Below, in pieces: positions 4,643 through 6,197 of a DNA stretch of 6,197 bases (the stretch's first letter is position 1; each line of letters opens with the position of its first letter). The stretch comes from Erysipelotrichaceae bacterium (lineage in GTDB: Bacteria > Bacillota_I > Bacilli_A > Erysipelotrichales > Coprobacillaceae). Where the stretch lies: NCBI GenBank assembly GCA_021200395.1, contig JAJQGQ010000131.1, forward strand, positions 1 through 6,197, written 5' to 3'. The notes below the pieces were generated by a model. That model saw only the letters and a program-made list of their open reading frames with translations, had not been told where the DNA came from and did not search any database. The position numbers were made by a program, and so were the translations under genes.

Positions 4643-6197
4643 ATGGAACTGTTATTAAATCCAGGACGTGTTAAGAAAATAAGAATTCAATTTGTAGTAT
4701 ATATGTCCATCATATCTTTTTTATTATCAATTGTAACTATTGATCAAACGTCATTGCTTTTTGTTTTACCTTTGTTTTATTTAAGTTTTATGTGTGGTTA
4801 TTTAGCATTACTTTGTTTTACTGTTGGGTTGTTACCAGGTTTATTTTTACAGGGACATTATGAGATATTATTGATTTGTCTTATTAGTTTTATTTTATTA
4901 GAGTTTTGTCAATTGTTTCAATCAATGAAAGCCAGATATGTTCCTTACTTATTAACACTTATAGGAGGCATCTATTATGCTTATATTCAAATTGATTTAT
5001 TATCAACTTTGTTATTAACTATATTGACATATATTAATACCATGATATTTATTTACTTAGCACCATTATTTATGCATGGCGATGCTCAATTATTAACTCA
5101 CGAAAGATTAAAGGCATTATCTGTATTAATATTTATATGTATGATGAGTTTATTATCTTATTCTTCTTTTATTACCTTAGTCTTAATGCGTATTTTTATT
5201 TTAATGATGATTTATCATGAAGCGTTGGATGATGTGATGCCTGGTTTGTTTTATTGTGCATTGCTTATGCTTTTGATTAGTATGGATTATAAAGATGATA
5301 TATTAGCTATGATATTACCTCTATTTTTCTTTTATATGGTAAAATATAAAGGGAAAATAGGAATAGCAGCTTTATATTTATTATCTCATCTCATATTACC
5401 ATTTTTTCTTGATTTTAGTTATACTTATCATGGTATTATGGTTGTATCTAGTGCTCTTATATTTGTGATATTACCTATGAAGCACATATCATCTTTGTTA
5501 TCATCTAGCTATCAGGAAATGACTTTAAAACAACAATTGTCTAAGCAAGTTGATTCTTTTTGTCAATTATTTGATGAAATGACATCGTTATTTGCTAAAG
5601 CATCACCTCATAATCACTCCTTAGAATATATAGGTTATATATATGAAGATTTATGTAGTGACTGTATTAGTAATCAAACGTGTTTTCATAAAAAATATGG
5701 ACCCAATCGCCTTGTAAAGTTAATGAATAAAGGGTTACAGTCACACTATAATGAACAAGATAAAGATTTTATAGATAATTATTGCTTAGATCCTAAAAAA
5801 TACTATGAAACCATTAACTCATATCAAGAAGGTTATCGTAAAGTTAAACGTATTCAACAAGAATATACAACTATGAAAAAAGATCTTTATCATCAATTTT
5901 CATTATTAAACAATGTCTTTCATCAATTCTCTAATCAATTATCTGTTGGTCATATTGAAGAGAGTCATATGATAGATCATATGGAGGGTTATCATTTCCA
6001 AATAGCTCATTTAAAGAAATACTATGAATCACAATCTATCTATTATATAGAAATAGGTTTATATGAAACAAATAAAGATGAAGTTATTAATGAATTTATA
6101 CCAATTTTAGAAACATATTTAAATGAAGCACTAGATATTCATTGTCTTAAAACACCAATGAATCAATTAGGTTATACATACTTAGTATTAAAGCATC
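4643..6197 (+). CDS. spoIIE: Stage II sporulation protein E (SpoIIE)-like, N-terminal 518 codons, cut by window edge
   Basis: SpoIIE is the forespore-septum PP2C phosphatase that dephosphorylates SpoIIAA to release sigma-F and also helps place the polar septum. The frame is open from 4643 to the window end. Residues about 15-280 form a highly hydrophobic block of roughly ten membrane segments, as in SpoIIE. A soluble linker follows, with the family-type cysteine pattern: Cys338-x2-Cys341-x5-Cys347, then Cys381-Leu-Asp-Pro384. A coiled, basic stretch (about 390-430) comes next, then the start of a mixed alpha/beta region. The PP2C catalytic domain lies outside the window, so phosphatase activity cannot be checked. 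The position after CxxCxxxxxC is Phe348 where I recall Trp in relatives, and overall the protein looks divergent. The start is supported by AGAGGTGA (4631-4638), 4 nt before the ATG. It is transcribed from its own Spo0A-type promoter and insulated from the upstream cassette by a terminator. Confidence 0.83.
   Translation, partial: MELLLNPGRVKKIRIQFVVYMSIISFLLSIVTIDQTSLLFVLPLFYLSFMCGYLALLCFTVGLLPGLFLQGHYEILLICLISFILLEFCQLFQSMKARYVPYLLTLIGGIYYAYIQIDLLSTLLLTILTYINTMIFIYLAPLFMHGDAQLLTHERLKALSVLIFICMMSLLSYSSFITLVLMRIFILMMIYHEALDDVMPGLFYCALLMLLISMDYKDDILAMILPLFFFYMVKYKGKIGIAALYLLSHLILPFFLDFSYTYHGIMVVSSALIFVILPMKHISSLLSSSYQEMTLKQQLSKQVDSFCQLFDEMTSLFAKASPHNHSLEYIGYIYEDLCSDCISNQTCFHKKYGPNRLVKLMNKGLQSHYNEQDKDFIDNYCLDPKKYYETINSYQEGYRKVKRIQQEYTTMKKDLYHQFSLLNNVFHQFSNQLSVGHIEESHMIDHMEGYHFQIAHLKKYYESQSIYYIEIGLYETNKDEVINEFIPILETYLNEALDIHCLKTPMNQLGYTYLVLKH

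Noticed and set aside
4905..4912. TTTGTCAA, a Spo0A-box-like core inside spoIIE (another at 5559-5566)
   Set aside because: Both lie within coding sequence with no promoter nearby. Such cores arise by chance in AT-rich DNA, which also tempers confidence in the promoter copies when judged on sequence alone.

Overview
The window is strongly A+T-rich, tightly packed, and has all its genes on the + strand. It reads as a chromosomal piece of a low-GC, spore-forming Firmicute. The spore-former call rests on a SpoIIE-type gene at the right edge. The divergent, A/T-ending-codon style suggests a gut Erysipelotrichia/Coprobacillus-like lineage, but that placement is an inference from style only.

Left part (1-3545): an OmpR-type response regulator cut by the window edge, a large-sensor histidine kinase overlapping it by 4 nt (ATGA), and, 28 nt further on, a membrane-anchored extracytoplasmic protein. 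The C-terminal half of that protein resembles the Sigma_reg_C (sigma factor regulator C-terminal) family. The three genes look like one envelope-sensing transcription unit. A weak stem-loop lies at the end of the kinase gene, and a good intrinsic terminator closes the unit inside the last codons of the third gene.

Middle part (3546-4587): a self-contained two-gene cassette with its own extended -10 promoter and its own terminator. The first gene is a DUF3990-type protein (predicted ADP-ribosyltransferase-fold toxin). The second starts inside it with a 14-nt overlap and is its likely antitoxin/partner. The cassette is bracketed by near-identical direct repeats (29 nt, one mismatch), each made of the end of a terminator followed by a Spo0A-box-like sequence. 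This suggests the cassette was inserted between the third gene and spoIIE, with duplication of the terminator/promoter boundary.

Right part (4588-6197): the spoIIE promoter region and the first 518 codons of spoIIE (polytopic membrane domain plus Cys-containing linker). The PP2C phosphatase domain lies beyond the window. The promoter has an ATGACA -35 overlapped by a Spo0A-box-like element and a perfect TATAAT -10 with a 21-nt spacer, the unusual geometry known for Spo0A-activated sigma-A promoters of Bacillus subtilis. A small hairpin could also hide the spoIIE ribosome binding site in read-through transcripts but not in transcripts from its own promoter.

The most interesting material is the repeat-flanked toxin-antitoxin cassette placed directly in front of a Spo0A-type sporulation promoter. 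No RNA genes, CRISPR arrays, transposases or origins were seen.
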